From the NCBI GenBank assembly GCA_015060205.1, contig SUYY01000024.1, forward strand, positions 1-38,416: DNA of 38,416 nucleotides. Direction: 5' to 3'. Source of the DNA: Bacteroidales bacterium. GTDB lineage: Bacteria; Bacteroidota; Bacteroidia; Bacteroidales; UBA932. The first letter of the stretch is position 1. Each line of letters starts with the position of its first letter. Positions 23,572-32,428 of the stretch are shown here, in pieces. The translations under genes were made by a program, and so were the position numbers. The notes under the pieces were generated by a model. It saw nothing but the letters and a program-made list of their open reading frames with translations, did no database searches and was not told where the DNA came from.

Positions 23572-24342
23572 TCAAAGAATTATATCATATGTATATTCTT
23601 CGTCCCACCCTTTGTATGTGATGGTGATTCCTGTCACGTGATAGTCCAGGATGACTGTCGCATCCTCAAGATTATCTTCGGTCCAGTCATAGCCGCTTGC
23701 CGTGAGGTATTTACCGATTGCAAATGTCTTGAGTACAGAGGATTCCATATCCTCAACATCAAGCAGAAGAGAATCATCCGTCTGACGGGGCAGAATCACA
23801 CGTGATGCATCAGTCTGCGACGGATAGGCCACACAGGAGAACTCCCCTGCAGAAGGCGAACCGTCATTGTCATATCCATCCACGTTTCCTCTGAAGGTAA
23901 GACTGTAGGGCATTTGCTCACGTCCTTCGAACAATACTGTAAGATTACAATGATTCTTCAGAAGTACGACCTTCCGGAAAACAGTCTCACCTCGTGCATC
24001 TGCGTCAAATGAAGACATATATAAAGGAGGACATTCCATGCCATATGGTATATGAAGGTCTTCATGAGCATTGCAACCGCCCCACAAGGTAAGCCTCATA
24101 TCATCCCGTGGCACTTCACGGACATAAATACAGTCAAAATCCTCTATGGAAAGCGTATCTGAAAAGACTACCCCGTCTGAATTGAAGGCTTGAATGTTCA
24201 ACACCTTTACTACAGAGGTGTCGATGCCGGATAAATCCAGCATCAAGCGACACGGACACGACTCTCGGTCTTCCTTCACACAACTCAAGACCGACATAAG
24301 CAACAAAATAAAGAAAAATACAACTGACGGCATTCTTTTCAT
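23572..24342 (-). CDS. FimB/Mfa2-family fimbrial subunit, lipoprotein
   Basis: 256 residues from the ATG at 24340-24342, giving a lipoprotein signal MKRMPSVVFFFILLLMSVLSC with acylated Cys21; an earlier ATG at 24369 would overlap the upstream gene. The sequence after the signal, ESCPCRLMLDLSGID, is the hallmark opening of FimB/Mfa2 proteins, which anchor and limit the length of Bacteroidales fimbriae in the outer membrane. The rest (MRLTLWGGCNAHEDLH, VVLLKNHCNLTVLFEG, TFRGNVDGYDNDGSP) fits the family's paired beta domains. It is last in a four-gene run, with no major fimbrillin gene after it. Confidence 0.88.
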   Translation of the reverse strand: MKRMPSVVFFFILLLMSVLSCVKEDRESCPCRLMLDLSGIDTSVVKVLNIQAFNSDGVVFSDTLSIEDFDCIYVREVPRDDMRLTLWGGCNAHEDLHIPYGMECPPLYMSSFDADARGETVFRKVVLLKNHCNLTVLFEGREQMPYSLTFRGNVDGYDNDGSPSAGEFSCVAYPSQTDASRVILPRQTDDSLLLDVEDMESSVLKTFAIGKYLTASGYDWTEDNLEDATVILDYHVTGITITYKGWDEEYTYDIIL

Positions 24343-24352
24343 ATCACAACAA

Positions 24353-26218
24353 TCAATATTCATTTTCAACTAGCGGTATAAATTTCGACATCTCCGGGTC
24401 GAGATTGGCCCTGTGCCTCAGGTACGGACCGAGATTCAGTGCCTTCCTGAAATAAGCCTCGGCAGTTTCATGCTGCTCCAGACGGGATAGTACCATCGCC
24501 ATCAGATAGCATACTTTCGGATCATTTCCATCAAGAGTCTGCAGGACATCCAGGGCGGAATGATTATATTCTGCAGACACAAAGGCCAAAGCGGAATTAT
24601 AGTCACCATATGTCCTCAAAAGCGAGACTGCCTTTTTATAATCCAGATCCTTCAAGGCCTTTACTCCCGACATATATAAGGTATCGACCTCAGATGTGTG
24701 TACTGTATCCTTGTCCATTTCCGGACGGTGCAGAAAGAACTCAAATCTGACACTGCGCAGTTTCGGATAAATCTTCTCACGAAGATATCTGTACTGAGGC
24801 ATTGACGAAAGCCGTTTCTCCACAGCATCAGGTTCTGCAAGATCGGCAGTCATCGCCATGATCTTCTGGACAGATGCCTCTCCAAGGACCGTATCATTCT
24901 TCACCAGAAGCCTCAACTGATCCCAATTCTCCGGCAGACATGAAACTTTCAGACATTCCTTCCATTGCTCCGGAACATATTCTGAAATATATTCACACAC
25001 GGACTCAGACCGGGCAAGAGCCAGTTTTTCATTCGCTGCATAATATCCCTCAGGCGAGCAGGATGCTGATATCACCAGCGAGTCCAGCACCAGTTCATGA
25101 TGTTTATATACGTCATCAATACACTTCCTGACCCTGGACAGTTCTGAGGCATTGTCCGAAAGCAGGGTATCCACGTCCGGACGCCCCAAACCGAAATCTA
25201 TAAGAGCCTTAGTATTGTCATATACAGTCCTCTCGAGAACAATCATCCTGTATTTGACCGTTTCATCTGCAAGGGAAGACAATGAACTTATATAATACGT
25301 CATATCATCCGATCTCGGAACAGGCATCAGCACTTCACCCTTTTCATAAAGATCGCCATCAAGATATACCACAGCCTTCTTCAGACCGGGACGGCTTCTG
25401 AACCGATGCGTATATCTGTATATGAACCCGCCGCCGTCTGCAATCACAGTGTCAAGACGAACGCCTTGGGAAACGATCGGGTCCTTGACATATCTTGCAT
25501 ACATGCGCTCCTTGTTACGCTTTTTCCTTTCATTCCACCCCTCCTTGATTTTCTTCCTGTAATGCATGAATGCATCCTTCTGAGTCACTCCGAACAGATT
25601 TTCAGCCATAGGCTCGGATACAAAGGACGAATCCGTCTTCATGGCATAGGTCTCAGGAAAATGCCGCTGGAGAAATATCTCCAACTGACCTACCTTTATG
25701 AAATCTGTGGTATCGGTAATGATGGAAGCAAGAAAACGGTTATATCTCTGATAGCCTCGAAGTTGGGCTTCCCTATACTGCAATCCGGCAATGCACAAGG
25801 ACTCCAACCGGAAAGTATCCTTCTGAATCAGCAGTTTCGGCACAAGTTCCATCTTCCAGGAAGACCTTGTCAATGCAGAAGGTACTGTAACATCAAACCC
25901 TATCGAGACATATCCTCCCCTTTCGGGCACATTACGGAACCTGGCGACCACCTTGGATGCATTGATCACGTCAGAAGCGACCATTTCCCCGCTTTCTGAA
26001 TCTCTGATGGCATTCATGATTATAGGACCGTCAGGCAGTTCCGTGTCCACACTGTCCACCAAGGATTCCGGAGCCTCGTCTTCCATCAGATCATCTCCTG
26101 GCACAGAGACCCCCACAGAGACCTCTCCGGCCGAGAGTCTCTGCATTACCTTATACTGTACACATGACGATGCACAGAAGGTCAGGAGCAGCAGAATTAT
26201 CTTCAGATCAGAACACAT
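24353..26218 (-). CDS. OmpA-like lipoprotein of a fimbrial cluster (DUF3868-type)
   Basis: 621 residues from the ATG at 26216-26218, which opens MCSDLKIILLLLTFCASSC with acylated Cys19; the longer frame to 26350 lies inside the DUF3575 gene and was rejected. The N-terminal part (GPIIMNAIRDSESGEM, VVARFRNVPERGGYVSIGFDV, SSWKMELVPKLL) resembles DUF3868. Around the middle, VISASCSPEGYYAANEKLALARSESV matches the peptidoglycan-binding OmpA-like motif. The last 90 residues contain TPR-like helices (ALKDLDYKKAVSLLRTYGDYNSAL, AEAYFRKALNLGP). It overlaps the DUF3575 gene by 11 bases and is followed by FimB/Mfa2 after 10. It may tether the fimbrial machinery to the wall; this is inference. Confidence 0.75.
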   Translation of the reverse strand: MCSDLKIILLLLTFCASSCVQYKVMQRLSAGEVSVGVSVPGDDLMEDEAPESLVDSVDTELPDGPIIMNAIRDSESGEMVASDVINASKVVARFRNVPERGGYVSIGFDVTVPSALTRSSWKMELVPKLLIQKDTFRLESLCIAGLQYREAQLRGYQRYNRFLASIITDTTDFIKVGQLEIFLQRHFPETYAMKTDSSFVSEPMAENLFGVTQKDAFMHYRKKIKEGWNERKKRNKERMYARYVKDPIVSQGVRLDTVIADGGGFIYRYTHRFRSRPGLKKAVVYLDGDLYEKGEVLMPVPRSDDMTYYISSLSSLADETVKYRMIVLERTVYDNTKALIDFGLGRPDVDTLLSDNASELSRVRKCIDDVYKHHELVLDSLVISASCSPEGYYAANEKLALARSESVCEYISEYVPEQWKECLKVSCLPENWDQLRLLVKNDTVLGEASVQKIMAMTADLAEPDAVEKRLSSMPQYRYLREKIYPKLRSVRFEFFLHRPEMDKDTVHTSEVDTLYMSGVKALKDLDYKKAVSLLRTYGDYNSALAFVSAEYNHSALDVLQTLDGNDPKVCYLMAMVLSRLEQHETAEAYFRKALNLGPYLRHRANLDPEMSKFIPLVENEY

Positions 26219-26762
26219 ATACCAGAGAAACTGCAAAATCGTCAGGAAGCACAAATCCTCTGGTGCCGGACCCAAGTGTCGTGCCGCATACCGTACATGA
26301 ATATCTCCTGTAGAAATCCACTCCCGCCCATAGACCCAATCCGAACTCAAGGTTCAGATGTCTGGAAAGCATATGGGTATATCCCGCATACAATCCAAGG
26401 CCCACCCTGTCTCCTTCGCGTGCCTCATCAGAGAAGATTCCTCCGAAATTATATTCCTGATACCTTAACTTTGAAGAACACCACCATCCTGACAGGGCAT
26501 GCCAGGGCCACAACCTTGCACCCAGCGAATATGATTGCTGACGAAGTTGGAACTGCGCAGACGGATCACCTTTCCTGAATGTAAAGGGATTGTATCTGGC
26601 CCCCGCCACGACGCTCCAACGCCTTGATATGGAGTATGACACATCCATATTCATGGTTCCCAGGGCCGCATAGCCGAGCACATTGGTAGACACACTGACC
26701 TTCTGAGCATATATGGTCTGAACGGCAAACAGAAGAAATACGGAAAAAACAAATCTCTTCAT
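26208..26762 (-). CDS. outer-membrane protein, DUF3575 family
   Basis: 184 residues with signal peptide MKRFVFSVFLLFAVQTIYAQ. The remainder has alternating aromatic strands typical of a small beta-barrel (VSVSTNVLGYAALGTMNMDV, WSVVAGARYNPFTFR, VGLGLYAGYTHML, LEFGLGLWAGVDFY) and ends in F (SLVYVF), the usual outer-membrane insertion signal. The TNVLGYAALGTMN and YNPFTF motifs match DUF3575 proteins found in Bacteroidales fimbrial clusters. Starts 3 bases after the zincin gene. Confidence 0.85.
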   Translation of the reverse strand: MKRFVFSVFLLFAVQTIYAQKVSVSTNVLGYAALGTMNMDVSYSISRRWSVVAGARYNPFTFRKGDPSAQFQLRQQSYSLGARLWPWHALSGWWCSSKLRYQEYNFGGIFSDEAREGDRVGLGLYAGYTHMLSRHLNLEFGLGLWAGVDFYRRYSCTVCGTTLGSGTRGFVLPDDFAVSLVYVF

Positions 26763-26765
26763 AGC

Positions 26766-28346
26766 CTAATATCTGTTGAATACCTGTTCCACCAGATTCT
26801 TTCTTGAAGGATAGGCTGTCAGAATTGCCTCCTTAAGGTCCTTTCTTGATGAAACATTCTTGTCGAGAACTGCAAACATCTGCGCTACCGATAAGCCTCG
26901 TTCATTCAGATACCTGAATATCTGCGGATTAAACCAATAGGAAGTTCCGAAGGTCGGGAATGTTCCGCCATATCTGTCCTTGAACATCCTGCTCTCAAGA
27001 AAATACGCCCATTCTTCTCCGATCTGACAATGCCCTGCTCCGGTACCGGTTCCTTCTCCGTATGTCATTCCTCCGGATGTAATATACGACTCCACGATAT
27101 ACCTTATATACTTATTCCAATATTCGGTTCCGACCTTTGCGAAATGGCTTGCATGCGAGAGTTCGTGACATGTCGCAGAGTAGATGGAGCGATAATCATC
27201 CTTTCCACCAGTACCCAACGTGATGTCCGGAAGAAGGAATTTCACCAGCGGCGCGAACTTTCCAAGGAACGAGGATATCTGAGCATTAGTGAGGGCGGCA
27301 TCATGGTGAAGCATGACCGCACTGCTTGCCTTCATACCGTTGAGAATCCATATCCTCAGATCTGCAGGAGGAAGGGCTATGTTCATATCATCTTTGGAAC
27401 ATCTTGAATAATAGTCATATGCTGCATTATTTACCACACATCTCCTGAAGAGTTTACCATCCGACCTATCGGTAACTGTCATATTCACTCCGGCTGGGGA
27501 AGCCTTTCCCAAAGTGGAGACCGAAGCCGGGACAAGGACGAGATTGAGTCCTATCGAAAATCCCTTCCGGTTGCTGAATACCAGACGGTAGCGGAGTTTT
27601 GAACTGAAAGCCTTGTTCATCCGGTAATAGCCGTCACGGTCGGTATAGGTCCTGTCGAATTTCACAAAGGTATTGCAGGATACCCTCACACCTGCTACGC
27701 CGAAAGGCTTCGCCCCACTTGCATGCTCATCTACAATTGTGATACGCCCGCAGGGGACGACCTTGCCCGAGCCGGACTTTGTTGCAAGTTCATCGAGGCG
27801 GTCTTCATTTCCGGTATTTATGAAAGCCTTGCGCTCGACTGCAGACCAGTCAATCCCGTCGGCCTTGGTAGATTCTGATGGATTGATGATATGGCACTCA
27901 TGGATAATCTCATATTCAATATGCTCAGGGAAATCAAATCCCACAGGAACTACCGCATATTGCCATGTCACATTCCCGTCAGGGACCTCCGGGTCATGAT
28001 ACCAGTCTCCGTCCACAGCGATTTCATAGTCCAAAGGATGGTCTACAAGTTCCAGTCCGAGTGATTCCAGATAGTCACACTCCGCCTTGTCAGATGGAAG
28101 GAAGCGTACATAATAATCGGTCGGTTCCACCTCCACCCTTCCTGCCTTGGAAGGATACAGGTCCTTCAGTGCCTTGGTGACATTTTCGGTCTTGTAAGGA
28201 TTCTCCAGACGATTGCCGAGAACAATCCTGTCATGTGACAGTCCCCTTCCATACTCATAGTCTATTCCATTCAAGGAATTCATGTCTTCTTTGCCGCATG
28301 ACATCACTGCCAATGCCATGACAAGCAGTTTGATTTTACCTCTCAT
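26766..28346 (-). CDS. zincin-like lipoprotein of the fimbrial operon
   Basis: 526 residues. A lipoprotein signal MRGKIKLLVMALAVMSC gives acylated Cys17. Residues 196-290 look like a carboxypeptidase-regulatory-type beta fold (ITIVDEHASGAKPFGVAGVRVSC, TYTDRDGYYRMNKAF). A zinc-protease motif H394-E-L-S-H398 lies in SATCHELSHASHFAKVG, and GEEWAYFLESRMF about 45 residues later could supply the third ligand. The protein family is not one I can name; protease activity is inferred from HExxH only. It is first in the operon with DUF3575, an OmpA-like lipoprotein and FimB/Mfa2. Confidence 0.75.
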   Translation of the reverse strand: MRGKIKLLVMALAVMSCGKEDMNSLNGIDYEYGRGLSHDRIVLGNRLENPYKTENVTKALKDLYPSKAGRVEVEPTDYYVRFLPSDKAECDYLESLGLELVDHPLDYEIAVDGDWYHDPEVPDGNVTWQYAVVPVGFDFPEHIEYEIIHECHIINPSESTKADGIDWSAVERKAFINTGNEDRLDELATKSGSGKVVPCGRITIVDEHASGAKPFGVAGVRVSCNTFVKFDRTYTDRDGYYRMNKAFSSKLRYRLVFSNRKGFSIGLNLVLVPASVSTLGKASPAGVNMTVTDRSDGKLFRRCVVNNAAYDYYSRCSKDDMNIALPPADLRIWILNGMKASSAVMLHHDAALTNAQISSFLGKFAPLVKFLLPDITLGTGGKDDYRSIYSATCHELSHASHFAKVGTEYWNKYIRYIVESYITSGGMTYGEGTGTGAGHCQIGEEWAYFLESRMFKDRYGGTFPTFGTSYWFNPQIFRYLNERGLSVAQMFAVLDKNVSSRKDLKEAILTAYPSRKNLVEQVFNRY

Positions 28347-28420
28347 AACACAAATCTTTTTACGAGGGCAAAGTTCAGAAGACTTATCCGCGTAAAAAAA
28401 TTGTAAACGGATAAATTCAA

Positions 28421-28456
28421 AAATCGCTGACTGAGATATCCCAGACAGCGATTTTT
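28421..28456. terminator. hairpin terminator between deoC and the fimbrial operon
   Basis: Arms AAATCGCTG and CAGCGATTT, continued inward by CTGaGATATCcCAG, followed by TTTTT on the plus strand and preceded by AAAA, so it can act in both directions. It isolates the deoC operon (minus strand) from the following gene. Confidence 0.75.
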
Positions 28457-28466
28457 AAAACTTGTT

Positions 28467-28494
28467 TTTCAAAAAAAATCGATTTTTTTTGAAA
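28467..28494. repeat. 28-bp perfect AT-rich palindrome
   Basis: A perfect 28-base palindrome directly after the deoC TGA: TTTC, eight A, TCGA, eight T, GAAA. It may be a first terminator for deoC, backed up by the GC-containing hairpin at 28421-28456. Confidence 0.7.
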
Positions 28495-29382
28495 TCAGAA
28501 GTAAGAAACCGTCTTTTCCTCCACCGCAGAAAGTATGCTGTTTGCCACACGGCTGACTCCGAAACGGAAATATTCCTTATTGAGCCATTCCTTTCCAAGA
28601 ACGGAAGAAACTATCGAATAGTAGCATAAAGCATCGGCCGCAGATGATATTCCACCGGCCGGCTTGAATCCGATCTTCCTGCCTGTCATCTTATAGAAAC
28701 GCTGTATGCACTCACACATCACATATGCAGCGGCAGGAGTTGCGTTGACATCAACCTTTCCGGTAGAGGTCTTGATGAAATCAGCACCGGACTCCATGGC
28801 AAGGAATGATGCTCTTGCGATGTTTTCCGGAGTACGCAGAAGTCCTGTCTCAAGTATGACCTTAAGATGTACCTTTCTGCCCTGCTTCTTAGCGACTGCA
28901 TCGATGCATGAGCGCACCTGAGTGATCTCCTCCGCTGCGCCTTCATGATCCCCAGCAAGGAACTTATTGAGAGCCAAGACTATATCTACTTCATCAGCAC
29001 CCTGCTCCACTGCCATTTCACACTCTTTCAGTTTCACTTCCAGAAAACTCTGAGAGGATGGGAAGCATGCAGAAACCACCGTAATGTTGAAATCGCATTT
29101 TCTCTCCGCGGCAACGACTGAAGCAAAATTGGGATAGACGCATACAGATGCCGGAAGAGGCCATTGAGGATAGGACTCATTGAAAGCATTGACCTTGCCC
29201 ACCAGACGCGCAACAGACGAGGGTGTATCATCGGTCTTCAATGTGGTAAGGTCCATCATAGAAAAGCAATCCTTGTAGACCTGTTCAGAAGCAAATGTGC
29301 CAAGATTTGCAGCAAGTTGTTCCAAAGCCCTGCCCATTCCCTCCGAATCGGGCGCATAAGAATATTTATCCAGATAATCCAT
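28495..29382 (-). CDS. deoC: deoxyribose-phosphate aldolase
   Basis: 295 residues. DeoC splits 2-deoxyribose-5-phosphate to glyceraldehyde-3-phosphate and acetaldehyde. The Schiff-base lysine is K204 in DFIKTSTGK (202-210); the relay lysine lies in IGFKPAGGI about 34 residues later; D133 in EVDIVLALNK corresponds to the catalytic Asp. Longer than E. coli DeoC (about 259 residues) by an N-terminal helical extension of roughly 40 residues, common in this phylum. It begins 5 bases after the dtd stop, closing a long minus-strand operon. Confidence 0.94.
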   Translation of the reverse strand: MDYLDKYSYAPDSEGMGRALEQLAANLGTFASEQVYKDCFSMMDLTTLKTDDTPSSVARLVGKVNAFNESYPQWPLPASVCVYPNFASVVAAERKCDFNITVVSACFPSSQSFLEVKLKECEMAVEQGADEVDIVLALNKFLAGDHEGAAEEITQVRSCIDAVAKKQGRKVHLKVILETGLLRTPENIARASFLAMESGADFIKTSTGKVDVNATPAAAYVMCECIQRFYKMTGRKIGFKPAGGISSAADALCYYSIVSSVLGKEWLNKEYFRFGVSRVANSILSAVEEKTVSYF

Positions 29383-29387
29383 ATATG

Positions 29388-29843
29388 TTAAAACTTCAGT
29401 TTTGAATCTACTATTATAGTTACAGGACCGTCATTAAGAAGGTCCACCTTCATGTCCGCCCCAAAGATACCTTTTCCTACACTATTATCCAACTCCTTTT
29501 CCAAAGCGGCTATGAATTTATTATACAAAGGTATGGCTACATCGGGCTTTGCAGCCTTGATATATGATGGTCTGTTACCTTTTACAGTGGAGGCGTAGAG
29601 AGTAAACTGGCTCACGACAAGAACCTGACCATCAACATCTTTCACAGAAAGGTTCATGACTCCGTCCTTATCATCGAAAATCCGCATTGAAGCGATCTTG
29701 CGCGCAGTCCATAGAATATCTTCGTCGGTATCCTCATCGATGAATGCCGCCAGCACAAGAAGACCATGGCCTATACCGGACTCATATCCTTCTGCCGGCA
29801 CCCTCACCGAAGCATGTGCAACTCTTTGTATAACTGTCCTCAT
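29388..29843 (-). CDS. dtd: D-aminoacyl-tRNA deacylase
   Basis: 151 residues from the ATG at 29841-29843, which gives the family start MRTVIQRVAHASVRV; a longer frame extends into the radical SAM gene and was rejected. The enzyme hydrolyses D-amino acids off tRNA. Both signature motifs are present: SQFTLYAS (about 79-86), with the Thr of the active site, and NDGPVT (about 139-144). Its ATG shares one base with the upstream TGA (TGATG), a coupling pattern. Confidence 0.95.
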   Translation of the reverse strand: MRTVIQRVAHASVRVPAEGYESGIGHGLLVLAAFIDEDTDEDILWTARKIASMRIFDDKDGVMNLSVKDVDGQVLVVSQFTLYASTVKGNRPSYIKAAKPDVAIPLYNKFIAALEKELDNSVGKGIFGADMKVDLLNDGPVTIIVDSKLKF

Positions 29844-30601
29844 CAGCCTCTTATCTGTATGTTGAACCCTTCGTCCAGAAGCGGCTTTACAAAAGCACTC
29901 ATCTGTCCGACCGTATATTTCCTCAATGTCTTGTCGGGAGTCTCTCTGTCGATTGTATATATCATTATTTCTCTCGGAGCAAGTTCCCTTACGATATCCA
30001 TCCACCTTCCGAGAGCATCCTGAACTGTGGTATCAAAATCATCAGACCCAACAAACATGGTCTGAAGAACGAAATCACCGTTGAATCTGCGCAGACCGTC
30101 AACAATCCTGTCAAGAGAATATTTTCCTACCGGCTTATTGACCGCTGACACAAGAGAATCCGTTCCGGCATCTATCTTCATTATCGGATTATCGACCTTT
30201 GACAATGCCTCGAACACATCATCCCTCCAGATGAGAGTCGCATTGGAAAGCACAGACACCTTAGCCTGAGGATAATACCTGTCCCTCAACTCCAAGGTAA
30301 CCTCTACTATCTTTGCAAAATCAGGATTGAGAGTAGGCTCGCCATTGCCGGAAAATGTAATTGAATCCACAGGAACTCCCTCCGCAGACAGCCTGCTCAT
30401 CTTGTCCTCAAGGGCAGCGGAGACCTCCGGCAGAAGCGGAAATTTCCTATCACCCAGACCGTCCTTGTTCCATCCGCATTCGCAATACACACAGTCAAAA
30501 TTGCATAGTTTACCCTTCGACGGCAATATATTGACACCAAGGGAAGAACCGAGCCTGCGGCTGACAATCGGTCCGAAAACTATATCGTCAAAATGCAGCA
30601 T
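29843..30601 (-). CDS. radical SAM protein (COG0731-like)
   Basis: 252 residues. The [4Fe-4S] motif C33-x3-C37-x2-C40 (CNFDCVYC) is followed by SFSGNGEPTLNP-type GGE region (ITFSGNGEPTLNPDF). The opening FGPIVSRRLGSSLGVNILP is typical of a widely distributed radical SAM family of unknown substrate. Its ATG overlaps the amidohydrolase stop by one base (TAATG), and its TGA overlaps the dtd start, so the three genes are translationally coupled. Confidence 0.88.
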   Translation of the reverse strand: MLHFDDIVFGPIVSRRLGSSLGVNILPSKGKLCNFDCVYCECGWNKDGLGDRKFPLLPEVSAALEDKMSRLSAEGVPVDSITFSGNGEPTLNPDFAKIVEVTLELRDRYYPQAKVSVLSNATLIWRDDVFEALSKVDNPIMKIDAGTDSLVSAVNKPVGKYSLDRIVDGLRRFNGDFVLQTMFVGSDDFDTTVQDALGRWMDIVRELAPREIMIYTIDRETPDKTLRKYTVGQMSAFVKPLLDEGFNIQIRG

Positions 30602-31794
30602 TACAACACTCTTTCTGAAGTACTTTCCGAGGTGACATTTCCTTGTGAATCCAAGCCCTTCACCAGAACCAGCCCCGGTTTCTTACCTTTCTCTATACTT
30701 CCGAGGACATCGTCCTTCGACAGGAATCCTGCTCCGTTCAGTGACGCCCATGCAAATATCTCACCCATCGGCACCTCCGGGAAATTTCTATGCAGACATG
30801 CGATCTCCCCTATCATGCTCAGGTCATCATTACTTGAAAGCGAATCCGTGCCTACAGCAATCTTAAGACCATTCCTCCTCATCAGAGGAATAGGAGGTAA
30901 GGCATTATGAATGAATATATTGGATAACGGACATACCGCCCAATAGACATTGTTCATCACAGCCTTTGCCGCATCGATATCATCCTGTGAGAGACACACA
31001 TTGTGGACCAGAAGAATGTTCTGGTCATATGGTGCCGGACGTACATCTGCAAGTCTGTCGATAAAATACTTCAGCGAAGACTCTCCGGTGACAGGAGGTA
31101 CACTCATGCCGTTTCTTATACGGTTGTCATACATGGCACCGGACCCATGCAGAAGAAGGTCCTCCTCTTCCTGACTTTCCTGGGAATGATAGGATATGAA
31201 CCCACTGTCGAGGGCGGCGGCAGCGGAAGCACTGAGCAACTGCGGACTCATCGTGTAGCATGAATGCGGAGTCGGAGCGGCATCAAGACCCTTTTCGCAT
31301 GCGGTCCCGTGAAGTTCCTTCACATCTGCCATCACACCTTCACACATTTCCGGTTCACTGCCGAAAACCTCCAGAAAAGTCCTTGTGTACATCTTGTGAG
31401 AGGCCTTCACATCAAAGGATGAATCGTCGTTGCTGATATCCGCCATGGCTGAAACGCCATCATTCCACATCTTATCCATCCACTTCCGGACGAGCGCTTC
31501 CTTGGCATCACGACCGGCCCAGTCCCGTAAGGCATTTATCTGGTCTATGAAGCCTGCCATTCCCGATCCTTTGTAGAATTTTCCATGGAGATGGGAAAGT
31601 TCCACATGGCAATGTGCATTGACAAAACCCGGCACAATGGCGCCGTCCAATATCTCCTCCGATGTACCCTCTTCACAAAGCCCTGTATTCAGAATTGTCC
31701 CGTCGGACTCGTCATATTCCACAAAACCATTGAGCAGAGGCTCATACGACTCAAGCGTATATACGTACCTTGCAGCGATTCTTCTTGTGCTCAT
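30601..31794 (-). CDS. amidohydrolase-family metal-dependent deaminase/hydrolase
   Basis: 397 residues. The metal site H61-x-H63 lies in GFVNAHCHVELSHLHG; further ligands are probably in PHSCYTMSPQLL, SYHSQES and VGTDSLSSNDDLSM. These place it among the amidohydrolase superfamily members that deaminate adenine-, guanine- or cytosine-type substrates (the SsnA/MtaD-like group). The substrate is not decidable from sequence. It follows the DUF4296 gene by 2 bases. Confidence 0.85.
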   Translation of the reverse strand: MSTRRIAARYVYTLESYEPLLNGFVEYDESDGTILNTGLCEEGTSEEILDGAIVPGFVNAHCHVELSHLHGKFYKGSGMAGFIDQINALRDWAGRDAKEALVRKWMDKMWNDGVSAMADISNDDSSFDVKASHKMYTRTFLEVFGSEPEMCEGVMADVKELHGTACEKGLDAAPTPHSCYTMSPQLLSASAAAALDSGFISYHSQESQEEEDLLLHGSGAMYDNRIRNGMSVPPVTGESSLKYFIDRLADVRPAPYDQNILLVHNVCLSQDDIDAAKAVMNNVYWAVCPLSNIFIHNALPPIPLMRRNGLKIAVGTDSLSSNDDLSMIGEIACLHRNFPEVPMGEIFAWASLNGAGFLSKDDVLGSIEKGKKPGLVLVKGLDSQGNVTSESTSERVL

Positions 31795-31796
31795 GC

Positions 31797-32426
31797 TTAC
31801 TTTTTAATTAATGTATCCTTTACATCAATGCTGTCTTTCAGGACACTGTCCTTCACGTGCAGTGAATCCAGTATCACCATCCTGAGGTCGCGGTATATGG
31901 TATCTCCCCTGTCGATATTGCGGAAGCGATATATATTCAAAGTATCCGGTTCAACCGAAAGACTGTCGTAATAATGCACATACGGCTCGCTGTCCATATA
32001 TGGAAAATATTCTCCCATATCTATCTCCACCTTTATTTTCCTGGTTTCACGGAGCCTCTTCAATGCCTCCTGATGCTCGATTTCATCCTTGCGCTTCTGA
32101 AGGTCCTTGAGTCTTCTGTCAAGAATCTGTCCGGTTGTCCTCAATATTCTTGAAAAACGTTCAGGATCGTTCATATATTCCTCCACACTCATCCGGTAAT
32201 CAGCCGAGGTATAGCCGTATTTCTCCAATATAGGTTCATATACCAGAGACGTATCTGCTGAATGGCGGTTACCAGGATTGGAAGTGATCCATTGGTCGGT
32301 GAGCAGCATTTCTGCATATATCTCAGCCAGTTTGCCTCGAGGTATGACCTTATCCTCCTGCCCGCCGCATGAGAGCAGGAGCAGAAGAACCGCGGTCATA
32401 GGTAATATGTGCCTTAAAAGCCTCAT
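31797..32426 (-). CDS. DUF4296 lipoprotein
   Basis: 209 residues from the ATG at 32424-32426; a GTG one codon earlier is also possible. Signal MRLLRHILPMTAVLLLLLSC gives acylated Cys20. Residues 28-110 (IPRGKLAEIYAEMLLTDQWI, EKYGYTSADYRMSVEEYMND) match DUF4296, a Bacteroidota domain often encoded near pheT and in fimbria-unrelated operons. Function unknown. A Lys/Glu-rich helix follows (LKDLQKRKDEIEHQEALKRL). The C-terminal segment (SLHVKDSVLKDSIDVKD) is repetitive. Confidence 0.85.
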   Translation of the reverse strand: MRLLRHILPMTAVLLLLLSCGGQEDKVIPRGKLAEIYAEMLLTDQWITSNPGNRHSADTSLVYEPILEKYGYTSADYRMSVEEYMNDPERFSRILRTTGQILDRRLKDLQKRKDEIEHQEALKRLRETRKIKVEIDMGEYFPYMDSEPYVHYYDSLSVEPDTLNIYRFRNIDRGDTIYRDLRMVILDSLHVKDSVLKDSIDVKDTLIKK

Positions 32427-32428
32427 CA

